Below, one piece after another: positions 1 to 7,788 of a stretch of DNA of 64,000 nt. This DNA comes from Lentzea guizhouensis (GTDB lineage Bacteria > Actinomycetota > Actinomycetes > Mycobacteriales > Pseudonocardiaceae): contig NZ_CP016793.1 of assembly GCF_001701025.1 (NCBI RefSeq), positions 9,300,001 to 9,364,000 on the forward strand, read 5' to 3'. Position 1 is the first letter of the stretch. Each line of letters starts with the position of its first letter. The position numbers and the translations under genes were made by a program. The notes beneath the pieces were generated by a model. That model was not told the origin of the DNA. It made no database searches and saw nothing but the letters and a program-made list of their open reading frames with translations.

Positions 1-387
1 GCGGTGGCCGAGGCGGAGAAGGCCGGGTTCGCCGACCGGTGCGCGTTCGTCGGCGGCTCGTTCTTCGACGGCGTGCCGGAGGGCGACCTGTTCCTGCTCA
101 AGGCCGTCCTGCACAACTGGGACGACGAGTCGTGCGTGCGCATTCTCACCAACTGCCGCAAGGCGCTGCGCCCCGGTGGCCGGGTGGTCGTCGTCGAGAT
201 GCCGCTCGGGCCGATCGGTGAGCCGGGCTTCGCCCCGTTGCTCGACCTCGGGATGCTCGCCGTCAACGCCGGTCGCGAGCGCGACCTCCCGCACTACGAC
301 GCCCTGTTCCAGGCAGCGGGCCTGCGCCGGGTCGAGGTCACGCCGACCTCCTCGCCGCAAAGCCTCGTCCACGCCGTTGCCGACTGA
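1..387 (+). CDS. SAM-dependent O-methyltransferase, C-terminal part
   Basis: This is the last 128 codons of a class I methyltransferase; the gene begins left of the window. The visible part has the end of the Rossmann fold typical of acetylserotonin/hydroxyneurosporene-type O-methyltransferases: the 'LLKAVLHNWDDE' helix-strand element, then 'ALRPGGRVVVVE'. In this family the His of 'LHNWDD' is the usual catalytic base. It lies 25 bp before the halogenase on the same strand, so it probably belongs to the same operon and methylates a phenolic, N-hydroxy or related position of the halogenated bisindole. The substrate cannot be told from sequence. The SAM-binding glycine loop is outside the window. 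Confidence 0.85.
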   Translation, partial: AVAEAEKAGFADRCAFVGGSFFDGVPEGDLFLLKAVLHNWDDESCVRILTNCRKALRPGGRVVVVEMPLGPIGEPGFAPLLDLGMLAVNAGRERDLPHYDALFQAAGLRRVEVTPTSSPQSLVHAVAD

Positions 388-412
388 TCACGAACCGGAG
401 GACTGACCGAAG

Positions 413-1960
413 ATGTTGAAGAACGTAGTGGTGGTCGGCGGCGGCACGGCCGGCTGGATGACCGCGTCCTACCTGACGGCCGCGTTCGGTGACCGGGTGA
501 ACGTGACGCTCGTCGAGTCGGCCCGCGTCGGCGCGATCGGCGTGGGCGAGGCGACGTTCAGCACGGTCCGGCACTTCTTCGAGTACCTCGGCCTGGAGGA
601 GAAGGAGTGGATGCCGGCCTGCAACGCGACCTACAAGCTCGCCATCCGCTTCGAGAACTGGCGTGAGCCGGGGCACCACTTCTACCACCCGTTCGAACGC
701 CAGCGGGTCGTCGACGGCTTCCCGCTGACCGACTGGTGGCTGCGGGAGCCGAAGTCGGACCGCTTCGACAAGGACTGCTTCCTGGTCGGCACCCTGTGCG
801 ACGACCTGAAGTCGCCGCGGCACATGAGCGGTGAGCTGTTCGAGGGCGGGCTGGGCGAGCGCAGCAGCTACCGGACCACGCTGGCCGAGCAGACCACCCA
901 GTTCCCCTACGCCTACCACTTCGACGCCACGCTGGTCGCGAACTACCTGCGCGACTACGCGGTCGCGCGCGGTGTGAAGCACGTGCTGGACGACGTGCAG
1001 GACGTGGCGCTGGACGACCGCGGCTGGATCAGCCACGTGGTCACTAAGGAGAACGGCGACCTCACCGGCGACCTGTTCATCGACTGCACCGGCTTCCGCA
1101 GCCTGTTGCTGGGCAAGGCGTTGCAGGAGCCGTTCGAGTCGTACCAGTCGTCGCTGCCCAACGACAGCGCGGTGGCGTTGCGCGTGCCGCAGGACATGGA
1201 GAACCGCGGCCTGCGCCCGTGCACGACGGCCACCGCGCAGGAGGCCGGCTGGATCTGGACGATCCCGCTGTTCGACCGGATCGGCACCGGGTACGTCTAC
1301 GCCAGCGACTACACGACGCCTGAGGAGGCGGAACGGACGCTGCGCGCGTTCGTCGGACCGGCCGCCGAGCACGCCGACGCGAACCACATCAAGATGCGCA
1401 TCGGCCGCAGCAAGCGGCACTGGGTCAACAACTGCGTCGCGATCGGCCTGTCGAGCGGGTTCGTCGAGCCGCTGGAGTCCACCGGCATCTTCTTCATCCA
1501 GCACGGCATCGAGCAGCTGGTGAAGCACTTCCCGGACGCGCGCTGGGACGACGGCCTGCGCACGTCGTACAACAGGCTGGTCAACAACGTCATGGACGGC
1601 GTGCGCGAGTTCCTCGTCGTGCACTACTACGCCGCCAAGCGCCAGGACAACCAGTACTGGAAGGACACCAAGACCCGCCCGCTGCCCGACGGCCTGGCCG
1701 AGCGGCTGGAGCGCTGGCAGACCCGGCTGCCCGACAACGAGTCGGTCTTCCCGCACTACCACGGGTTCGAGTCCTACTCGTACGTCTGCATGCTGCTCGG
1801 TCTCGGCGGGCTGGAGCTGAAGTCGTCGCCCGCGCTGGGCCTGATGGACCGGTCGTCGGCGCAGCACGAGTTCAAGCTCGTCGCGGAACAGGCCGCGGAG
1901 CTCGCCCGCACGCTGCCCACGCAGTACGAGTACTTCGCGCAGCTGCACCGAGCGAGGTGA
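413..1960 (+). CDS. FADH2-dependent tryptophan halogenase, PyrH-like (predicted 5-halogenase)
   Basis: The 515-residue protein is a complete flavin-dependent halogenase. It has the FAD loop GGGTAG at residues 9-14, the WxWxIP signature (W280-P285) that excludes monooxygenase chemistry, the catalytic Lys75 in 'TYKLAIRFENW', and Glu355 in 'EPLESTG' that holds the substrate. Length and long stretches ('GVGEATFSTVRHFF', 'RFENWREPG', 'YHPFERQRVVDGF') match the tryptophan 5-halogenase PyrH (511 residues) as I remember it, better than RebH/PrnA (7) or BorH/ThaL (6). It would chlorinate or brominate free L-tryptophan using FADH2 from the reductase two genes downstream. Its stop overlaps the antiporter start. 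Regiochemistry is inference from resemblance. Confidence 0.93.
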   Translation: MLKNVVVVGGGTAGWMTASYLTAAFGDRVNVTLVESARVGAIGVGEATFSTVRHFFEYLGLEEKEWMPACNATYKLAIRFENWREPGHHFYHPFERQRVVDGFPLTDWWLREPKSDRFDKDCFLVGTLCDDLKSPRHMSGELFEGGLGERSSYRTTLAEQTTQFPYAYHFDATLVANYLRDYAVARGVKHVLDDVQDVALDDRGWISHVVTKENGDLTGDLFIDCTGFRSLLLGKALQEPFESYQSSLPNDSAVALRVPQDMENRGLRPCTTATAQEAGWIWTIPLFDRIGTGYVYASDYTTPEEAERTLRAFVGPAAEHADANHIKMRIGRSKRHWVNNCVAIGLSSGFVEPLESTGIFFIQHGIEQLVKHFPDARWDDGLRTSYNRLVNNVMDGVREFLVVHYYAAKRQDNQYWKDTKTRPLPDGLAERLERWQTRLPDNESVFPHYHGFESYSYVCMLLGLGGLELKSSPALGLMDRSSAQHEFKLVAEQAAELARTLPTQYEYFAQLHRAR

Positions 1961-3198
1961 TGGTGGTGCAGAACGCACTCCACCTCGTCGCGCTGCTGGT
2001 CGCGTTCTACGTCGTCGCGGCGCTGGGCAGGGTGCTCGCGCGGGCGATGCGGATGCCGACCGTGGTCGGGGAGATCGCGCTGAGCATCCTGCTCGGCCCG
2101 GTGCTGCTGGCGGCGTTCGGGGAGGACCTGTTCACCGCGGTGCTGCCGAAGGACGTCACCGCGACTTTGAAGCAGGTCGGCGAGGCGGGCCTGGTGCTGT
2201 TCCTCGTCGGCGTCGTGCACCACCTCGACCGGGGTGCGGGCGGGTGGCGTGGCCGGGCGCTCGGCCGGATCAGCTTCGGCGCGTTCGTGGTCCCGCTGCT
2301 GACCGGGCTCGCGTTCGCCGCGTGGACGCTCTGGCTGGCACCCGCCGACGTGCGCGGCACGGCACCGGTGGTCGCGCTGGTGATCATGCTCGCGGTGTCG
2401 ATGTCGGTCACCGCGGTGCCGGTGCTCGCGCGCATCCTGGAGGAGCGGTCCGACCTGGGCCGCGCCTCCGGGCTGTCGATGATGGCGTCGGTGCTGATCG
2501 ACACGCCGGCCTGGCTGTTGCTGGCGGTGGCGCTCGGGTTGACCGCGGGCGGGCTCGGCGGGGTGTGGCTCGCGTTCGCGACGATCGCGGTCGGTGCGCT
2601 GCTCGCGGTGGGCGGCAACAGGGTGCTGCGGAACGCCGCGGTGGCCGGGACCGCATCCGACCGGCCGCGCACGACCGCACTGGTGCTCGGTGTGGTGGCG
2701 TTGGGTGCGGGTGCGGCGGTGCACTCGCTCGGGCTGACGGCGATCTTCGGTGCGTTCGTGGTCGGCATGATGGTGCCGAAGGACGAGGCGTGGTCGCGGG
2801 TCGTCGGGCTGGTGGGCAAGGTGGGCCGGGCGTTCGTCCCGGTGTTCTTCGTGGTGGCCGGCGTGACGTTGTCCACCAGCGGGGTGACCGCGTTCCCGTG
2901 GGCCGGGGTGGCGCTGGCGCTCGTGCTCGGCATCGTCGGCAAGGTCGGCGGCGGGTACGCCGGTGCCCGCTGGGGCGGTGAGGACGAGGTGACCTCGCTG
3001 CGGGTCGGCGTGCTGGTCAACACGCGCGGGCTGACCGAGATCGTGGTGCTGCAGGTCGGTTTCGCCGCCGGTCTGCTCACGCCCGGCCTGTTCGTGGCGC
3101 TGCTGGTGATGGCGCTGGTGACCACGGCGCTCACCGGTCCGCTGCTGGACCTGATCACCAGGAGGGCCGGTGCGGCACGAGAGGAGGTCGTGGTGTGA
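1957..3198 (+). CDS. Cation:proton antiporter (CPA2 family), RebU-like
   Basis: The 413-residue protein has about 12 hydrophobic segments and a Na_H_Exchanger-type sequence with the 'MPTVVGEIALSILLGP' element near the start and 'TRGLTEIVVLQVG' near the end. Translation may start at GTG 1957 (4-base overlap with the halogenase stop) or the in-frame ATG at 1960. The rebeccamycin cluster of Lechevalieria also carries an antiporter (RebU) beside halogenase and flavin reductase, so the placement is a good match. It may serve export, pH or halide homeostasis; none of these is shown by the sequence. Its 3' end overlaps the flavin reductase by 4 bases, indicating translational coupling. Confidence 0.88.
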   Translation: MMVVQNALHLVALLVAFYVVAALGRVLARAMRMPTVVGEIALSILLGPVLLAAFGEDLFTAVLPKDVTATLKQVGEAGLVLFLVGVVHHLDRGAGGWRGRALGRISFGAFVVPLLTGLAFAAWTLWLAPADVRGTAPVVALVIMLAVSMSVTAVPVLARILEERSDLGRASGLSMMASVLIDTPAWLLLAVALGLTAGGLGGVWLAFATIAVGALLAVGGNRVLRNAAVAGTASDRPRTTALVLGVVALGAGAAVHSLGLTAIFGAFVVGMMVPKDEAWSRVVGLVGKVGRAFVPVFFVVAGVTLSTSGVTAFPWAGVALALVLGIVGKVGGGYAGARWGGEDEVTSLRVGVLVNTRGLTEIVVLQVGFAAGLLTPGLFVALLVMALVTTALTGPLLDLITRRAGAAREEVVV

Positions 3199-3677
3199 GC
3201 GCGCAGTTCCGTTCGCTGATGGCGGCGTACCCGACCGGGGTCGCGGTCGTGACCGCGTTCGACCGGGAGCTCACGCCGTGGGGCATGACGGTGTCGTCGT
3301 TGTCGAGCGTGTCGCTGGACCCGCCGACGTTGCTGGTGTGCCTGCGGCACCTCAGCCCGACGCTGGACGCGTTGGTGCACAACGGTTCCTTCACGGTGAA
3401 CCTGCTGCACGACGGTGCCAGGTCCGCGGCTGAGCTGTTCTCGTCGGGTGACCCGTCCCGGTTCGACCGGATCTCCTGGGAGAAGCCGGAGTCCGTGGGC
3501 GGGCCGCACCTGGTGGACGACGCGCACGCGGCGGCGGACTGCGAGGTCGACCACATGCACCGCACCGGCACCCACGTGGTGGTGTTCGGCAAGGTCACGC
3601 GGGTCGTGCACCGGTCGGCCGCGCAGCCGTTGCTCTACGGGTTGCGCCAGTACGCTTCCTGGCCGCGAAGCGCTTGA
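3195..3677 (+). CDS. NAD(P)H:flavin reductase partnering the halogenase (RebF-like)
   Basis: This 160-residue protein is a single flavin_reduct domain. It shows the opening 'FRSLMAAYPTGVAVVTAFD', the 'GMTVSSLSSVSLDPPTLLVCL' flavin-binding strand-turn, and the closing 'HVVVFGKVTRV'. Enzymes of this type reduce free FAD or FMN with NAD(P)H and supply FADH2 by diffusion to tryptophan halogenases, as RebF does for RebH. GTG start overlaps the antiporter stop (GTGA), so it is the last gene of a tightly coupled set. A strong hairpin follows directly after its stop. Confidence 0.92.
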   Translation: MSAQFRSLMAAYPTGVAVVTAFDRELTPWGMTVSSLSSVSLDPPTLLVCLRHLSPTLDALVHNGSFTVNLLHDGARSAAELFSSGDPSRFDRISWEKPESVGGPHLVDDAHAAADCEVDHMHRTGTHVVVFGKVTRVVHRSAAQPLLYGLRQYASWPRSA

Positions 3678-3679
3678 CC

Positions 3680-3715
3680 GGAAACGGGCCCCTGCCACCG
3701 CAGGGGCCCGTTTCC
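3680..3715. terminator. Bidirectional intrinsic-type terminator hairpin
   Basis: A perfect 16-bp inverted repeat (3680-3695 and 3700-3715) with a 4-base loop sits in the 46-bp gap between the converging flavin reductase and alpha/beta hydrolase genes. The flanks of the stem (GGAAAC/GTTTCC) give a short T-rich tail on the + strand. Placement and symmetry fit a shared terminator for both strands. Confidence 0.85.
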
Positions 3716-3723
3716 GTTGTGCG

Positions 3724-4515
3724 TCAGTGTTCTGCGAGCAGCCATTCCGTGGTCACCCGGATCGCCGGGGCCTGCCAGTGGGCGTCGAACGGCGGGGCGA
3801 TCTCGACCAGCCTGCTGGGGCAGGTGAGCGCCTCGACCGCGGTGCGGGACGAGGACACCGGCACGCCGGTGGGGCCGGCGCCGTGCACCACCAGGGTCGG
3901 CGCGGTGACCACCGGCAGCACCCCGCGCGGCTGCAGCCAGAAGACCTCGTTGAGCATCGCCCGGCCGACCACGAACGTGTCGGAGACCCGCAGGTGCCCG
4001 TCGGCGAGCAGTGCCCGTCCCGCCTCCGCGTCCAGGAAACCGCCCGACCACGCGGGGTTCGTGTCGGCGAAGTGCTCCTGGTAGTCGATGAGCGGGTTGA
4101 ACAGCACGACCTTCGCGACCTCCGCGCCCCTGCGCGCGGCGTAACCGGCCGAGACACCGCCGGTCAGGCCGGTCGCGACCAGGGTGGCCGGGCCGTCGGC
4201 GACGTGCTCGCGCAGGTGGGCCGTCGCGGCGCTGATGACGTTGAGCAGGCCGGACAGGCTCAGTTCCGCCTGCGTGCCCTCACTGTCACCGTGGCCGGGC
4301 AGGTCGACGCGCAGGGTGGCGACGCCGAGCTGGGCCAGTTCTCCGGCCAGCCGCGCGTAGAACCCGCCCTGGTCGCGGTCGGCGCCTTCACCGTGCAGCA
4401 ACAGGGCCGTGCGGCGGGGGTCACCGGGCACCACCTCGGTCGCGGCCAACCGCAAGCCGTCGTGTCCCCGCACGGTCGTCGTTCGCTGGACGACGTCAGC
4501 GGTGTGCACCGGCAT
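3724..4515 (-). CDS. Alpha/beta hydrolase with a Thr at the nucleophile position
   Basis: 263 residues from the ATG at 4515, which has a GAGGAGG ribosome-binding site just upstream; longer in-frame starts extend into the promoter region. The fold shows 'ALLLHGEG' (oxyanion strand), 'VDLPGHGDSEG' and a late 'APTLVVHGAG'. The nucleophile elbow, normally GxSxG, reads G-L-T-G-G, so a Thr replaces the usual Ser; an Asp and a 'DAHW' His lie in the expected late positions. It is divergent from the tryptophan oxidase gene and convergent with the flavin reductase, so it sits inside the bisindole cluster. Possible roles are non-classical hydrolysis, lyase chemistry or detoxification; the real function is unknown to me. 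Confidence 0.8.
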   Translation of the reverse strand: MPVHTADVVQRTTTVRGHDGLRLAATEVVPGDPRRTALLLHGEGADRDQGGFYARLAGELAQLGVATLRVDLPGHGDSEGTQAELSLSGLLNVISAATAHLREHVADGPATLVATGLTGGVSAGYAARRGAEVAKVVLFNPLIDYQEHFADTNPAWSGGFLDAEAGRALLADGHLRVSDTFVVGRAMLNEVFWLQPRGVLPVVTAPTLVVHGAGPTGVPVSSSRTAVEALTCPSRLVEIAPPFDAHWQAPAIRVTTEWLLAEH

Positions 4516-4675
4516 CACAAGGCCTCCTCGGATGAGTTTGTGGCCAGTGTCGGGGGTGGACTGTCCCCCGCACCCGCGCGGTGGGCAGAAACCGTTGTGT
4601 CGCGCGGTATGAACGGGGTCATCGGGGGCGCACCGGGGGATGTGGAGGCGCCTGCCGGACCGGGACGATCGAGCC

Positions 4676-6181
4676 ATGAGTCCGGTGCACACGAACGTAC
4701 TGTCGGGCGTACCCCACTGGCAGCAGCAGCCGAAGCGCGTCACCGTGCTCGGCGCGGGGGTCGCCGGCCTGGTCGCGGCACACGAGCTGGAACGCCTGGG
4801 CCACAGCGTTCAGGTGCTGGAGGCGCGGCTGGCGGTCGGTGGCCGGGTCCGCACGCACGGGTTCGTCGGCCGCGGACCGCTGGCCGAGCTCGGGGCCATG
4901 CGCATCCCCGCCTCGCACCACCGGACCATGCAGTGGATCGACCTGCTCGGGCTGAGCGACCGGGTCCGGCAGTTCCGCACGCTGTTCTCCGACGACGCCA
5001 GCTACCTGGAGACGCCGTCCGGCCACTTCCGGGTGCGCGAGGCGACCTCGGTGCTGGTCGAGGAGTTCCGCCAGGGCCTGCCACCCGGTGAGTACCGCGA
5101 GGAGTCCGTGCTCGCGGCGGCGTGGCTGACCGCGAGCGTGAACGCCGTGGCGCCCGGCGCGTTCCGCACCGAGCTGCACAGCGACCTCAACCTGGAGCTG
5201 CTGGACCTGCTCGACGGCATCGACGTGCGGCCGTTCCTGGCCAGCACCGGTGGTGTCGAACGCGTGGACGTCAACCGGTTCTTCGCCGGCAACCCCCGCT
5301 TCGCCGCGCGCAGCCGGCTCGCGCACTTCTTCGACGACATCACCGTGGAGACGTCGTCGGCGTTGTTCCGGCTCGAGGGCGGGATGGACCAGATCCCCGT
5401 GCGGCTCGCCGAACGCCTGCGCGGCCCGGTGCACCGCGGCCGTGAGGTGGTCGGCCTGCACGTGCGCCCGGACGGCGTGGTCGTGGAGACCCGGCGCGGC
5501 CTGGACGTGGTGGCGAGCCACTGCGACTACGTGCTGTGCACCGTGCCGTTCTCGGTGGTGCGGCGGATGAGGCTGAGCGGGATGGCCGACGACAAGCTCG
5601 CGACCGTGCACGACATGCAGTACTGGCCCGCCACGAAGATCGCCGTGCACTGCCGCGAGGCGTTCTGGGAGCGCGACGGCATCAGCGGCGGCGGCTCGTT
5701 CACCGGCGGCCTGGTGCGCCAGACCTACTACCCGCCGGTGGAGAGCGATCCCCGGCTCGGTGCGGCGCTGCTCGCCAGCTACACCATCGGCCCGGACGCG
5801 GACGCGCTGGCGCAGTTGCCTCCTCGGCAACGGGAACGCGTGGTGCTGGACGAGCTGAGCAAGATCCACCCCGAGCTGAACACGCCGGGGATGGTGCTCG
5901 ACGTGGTGACCCAGGCCTGGGGCGAGGACTTCTCCAGCATGGGCGCGGCGTCCGTGCGGTGGAGCAAGGACATCGCGACCTCCGAAGAGGAACGCGCGCT
6001 GGCCGCCACACCGCAGGGCACCCTGTTCTTCGCCGGTGAGCACTGCTCGACCTACCCGGCCTGGATCGAGGGTGCGATCGAGTCCGGTCTGGCCGCCGCA
6101 CAGGACATCCACGCCGCCACCCCGCTGGAACGCCCGCTGGTGGCGTCCGGATACCGCCGCATGCGTGGTGGCGCGGCGTGA
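4676..6181 (+). CDS. L-tryptophan oxidase, RebO/StaO-like flavin amine oxidase
   Basis: 501 residues from ATG 4676. The N-terminus has the dinucleotide fold 'VLGAGVAGL' (GAGVAG at 26-31) ending in Glu49, and the C-terminus has 'FAGEHCSTYPAWIEGAIESG', the classic FAD-contact strand of amine oxidases. RebO and StaO convert (halo)tryptophan to the imine of indole-3-pyruvate, the first step of bisindole assembly. The next gene starts in its stop codon (GTGA) and is RebC-like, which makes a tryptophan-specific oxidase the best reading over a generic L-amino acid oxidase. The partner chromopyrrolate synthase that would use the imine is not in this window. Confidence 0.88.
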   Translation: MSPVHTNVLSGVPHWQQQPKRVTVLGAGVAGLVAAHELERLGHSVQVLEARLAVGGRVRTHGFVGRGPLAELGAMRIPASHHRTMQWIDLLGLSDRVRQFRTLFSDDASYLETPSGHFRVREATSVLVEEFRQGLPPGEYREESVLAAAWLTASVNAVAPGAFRTELHSDLNLELLDLLDGIDVRPFLASTGGVERVDVNRFFAGNPRFAARSRLAHFFDDITVETSSALFRLEGGMDQIPVRLAERLRGPVHRGREVVGLHVRPDGVVVETRRGLDVVASHCDYVLCTVPFSVVRRMRLSGMADDKLATVHDMQYWPATKIAVHCREAFWERDGISGGGSFTGGLVRQTYYPPVESDPRLGAALLASYTIGPDADALAQLPPRQRERVVLDELSKIHPELNTPGMVLDVVTQAWGEDFSSMGAASVRWSKDIATSEEERALAATPQGTLFFAGEHCSTYPAWIEGAIESGLAAAQDIHAATPLERPLVASGYRRMRGGAA

Positions 6182-7788
6182 ACGGCACGAACTCAGGGGA
6201 GAACTCCTTGCTCGACACCGAAGTGGTCATCGTCGGCGGCGGACCGGCCGGCATGGCCACCGCACTGGAACTGCGTTCGCGCGGCGTGGACTTCGTCCTC
6301 GTCGAGGCCGGTGACGGCAGCGTCAGCCACCCGAAGGTCTCCAGCATCGGCCCGCGCTCGATGGAGTTCTTCCGCCGCTGGGGCGTCGCGGACGCCGTCC
6401 GCCACTCCGGCTGGCCGGAGGACCACCCGCTGGACTGCGTGTGGACCACCAGGATCGGCGGTCACGAGCTGTTCCGGTTGCCCCGCCACACGATGGCCAC
6501 CCGTCCCGACTTCCGGCACACCCCGGAACCGGACGCGATCTGCCCGCAGCACTGGCTCGGTCCCCTGCTGCGGGCCGAGGTGGGCGTGCACCCGGACGGC
6601 CCGGTGCGGATGACCACGCGCCTGGAGTCGTTCACGCAGTCCGGCACCGGTGTTTCCGCGGTGCTGAGCGACGGTGTGGCCGTGCGGGCCCAGTACCTGA
6701 TCGCGTGTGACGGCGCGAGCTCGCCGATCCGCAAACAGCTCGGCATCGCCGCCCCGGCCGTGCACGACACGCTCGTGTTCCGCAACATCCTGTTCCGGGC
6801 ACCGGAACTGCGCGCGCAGCTCGGCTCACGGGTCGCGAACTTCTTCTACCTCATGATCTCCTCGGCGCTGCGGTTCCCGGTCCGTGCTCTCGACGGCCGA
6901 GAGCTCTACCGCATGACCGTCGGCCTGCAGGGCTCGCCGGAGTCGTTGCAGGACGCCGAAACGCTGGTGCGCAAGGCGATCGCCTTCGACACCCCGGTGG
7001 AGGTGCTGTCCGACAACGAATGGCACCTCGTCCACCGGGTCGCCGAGTCCTTCCGCTCCGGTCGCGTGTTCCTCGTCGGCGACTCGGCCCACACGTTGTC
7101 GCCTTCGGGCGGTTTCGGCATGAACACGGGCATCTGCGGGGCCGCCGACCTCGGCTGGAAGCTGGCCGCCGAGCTGCGCGGCTGGGCGGGCCCTGGCTTG
7201 CTCGACAGCTACACGACCGAGCGCCAGCCGGTGGCGTTCGAGGGCTTGGAAGAGGCCAACCGCAACCTGGAACGGGCGATGCGCCGCGAGGTTCCGCCGT
7301 TCCTGAACGACGACACCCCGCAGGGTGCGGCGATGCGGGCGAAGATCAGCGAGGGCCTGCAGCGCGGTGGCGTGGCCCGCGAGTTCGACGCGCCGGAGAT
7401 CCACCTGGGCTTCACCTACGCCGGTTCGCCGCTCGTCGTCGACGACCCGACCGCGACGAACCTGGAGGACCGCAGGCCGAACACCCGGCCTGGTTCCCGT
7501 GCACCGCACGCGTGGGTGAAGGACTCGGTGTCCACACTGGACCTGTTCGGCGACGGTTTCGTGCTCGTGCACTTCGAACCGTCCGCGCTCCTGGACTCGT
7601 TCACAGCGGCGTTCGAGTCACGCGGGATCCCGTTCCGCGCGGTCGTGCTGGACTCGCCGGAGATCGCGGCCGCCTACGAACGCCCGTTCGTCCTCGTCCG
7701 CCCCGACGGCCACGTGGCCTGGCGCGGCACCGAACTGCCCGCGGACGCGGGTTCGCTGGCCGACGTCGTGCGCGGTGGTGCCCGGTGA
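6178..7788 (+). CDS. RebC-like FAD monooxygenase of indolocarbazole assembly
   Basis: 536 residues from GTG 6178; a TTG at 6208 preceded by AGGGGAGA is an alternative start giving 526 residues, closer to RebC. It has GGGPAG at 20-25, the 'CDGAS' motif near 177-181, and 'GDSAHTLSPSGGFGMNTG', the second FAD motif of this class. Compared with RebC as I recall it, positions equivalent to Phe216, Arg230, Arg239 and Trp276 are Phe222, Arg236, Arg245 and Trp282, all conserved. RebC works with the P450 and steers the aryl-aryl coupled intermediate to the imide (arcyriaflavin-type) product, whereas StaC gives the lactam. Coupled to genes on both sides by GTGA overlaps. Confidence 0.9.
   Translation: MNGTNSGENSLLDTEVVIVGGGPAGMATALELRSRGVDFVLVEAGDGSVSHPKVSSIGPRSMEFFRRWGVADAVRHSGWPEDHPLDCVWTTRIGGHELFRLPRHTMATRPDFRHTPEPDAICPQHWLGPLLRAEVGVHPDGPVRMTTRLESFTQSGTGVSAVLSDGVAVRAQYLIACDGASSPIRKQLGIAAPAVHDTLVFRNILFRAPELRAQLGSRVANFFYLMISSALRFPVRALDGRELYRMTVGLQGSPESLQDAETLVRKAIAFDTPVEVLSDNEWHLVHRVAESFRSGRVFLVGDSAHTLSPSGGFGMNTGICGAADLGWKLAAELRGWAGPGLLDSYTTERQPVAFEGLEEANRNLERAMRREVPPFLNDDTPQGAAMRAKISEGLQRGGVAREFDAPEIHLGFTYAGSPLVVDDPTATNLEDRRPNTRPGSRAPHAWVKDSVSTLDLFGDGFVLVHFEPSALLDSFTAAFESRGIPFRAVVLDSPEIAAAYERPFVLVRPDGHVAWRGTELPADAGSLADVVRGGAR

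Noticed and set aside
338..1978. A 546-codon minus-strand frame opposite the halogenase
   Set aside because: High-GC shadow; the + strand carries an unmistakable halogenase with all motifs.
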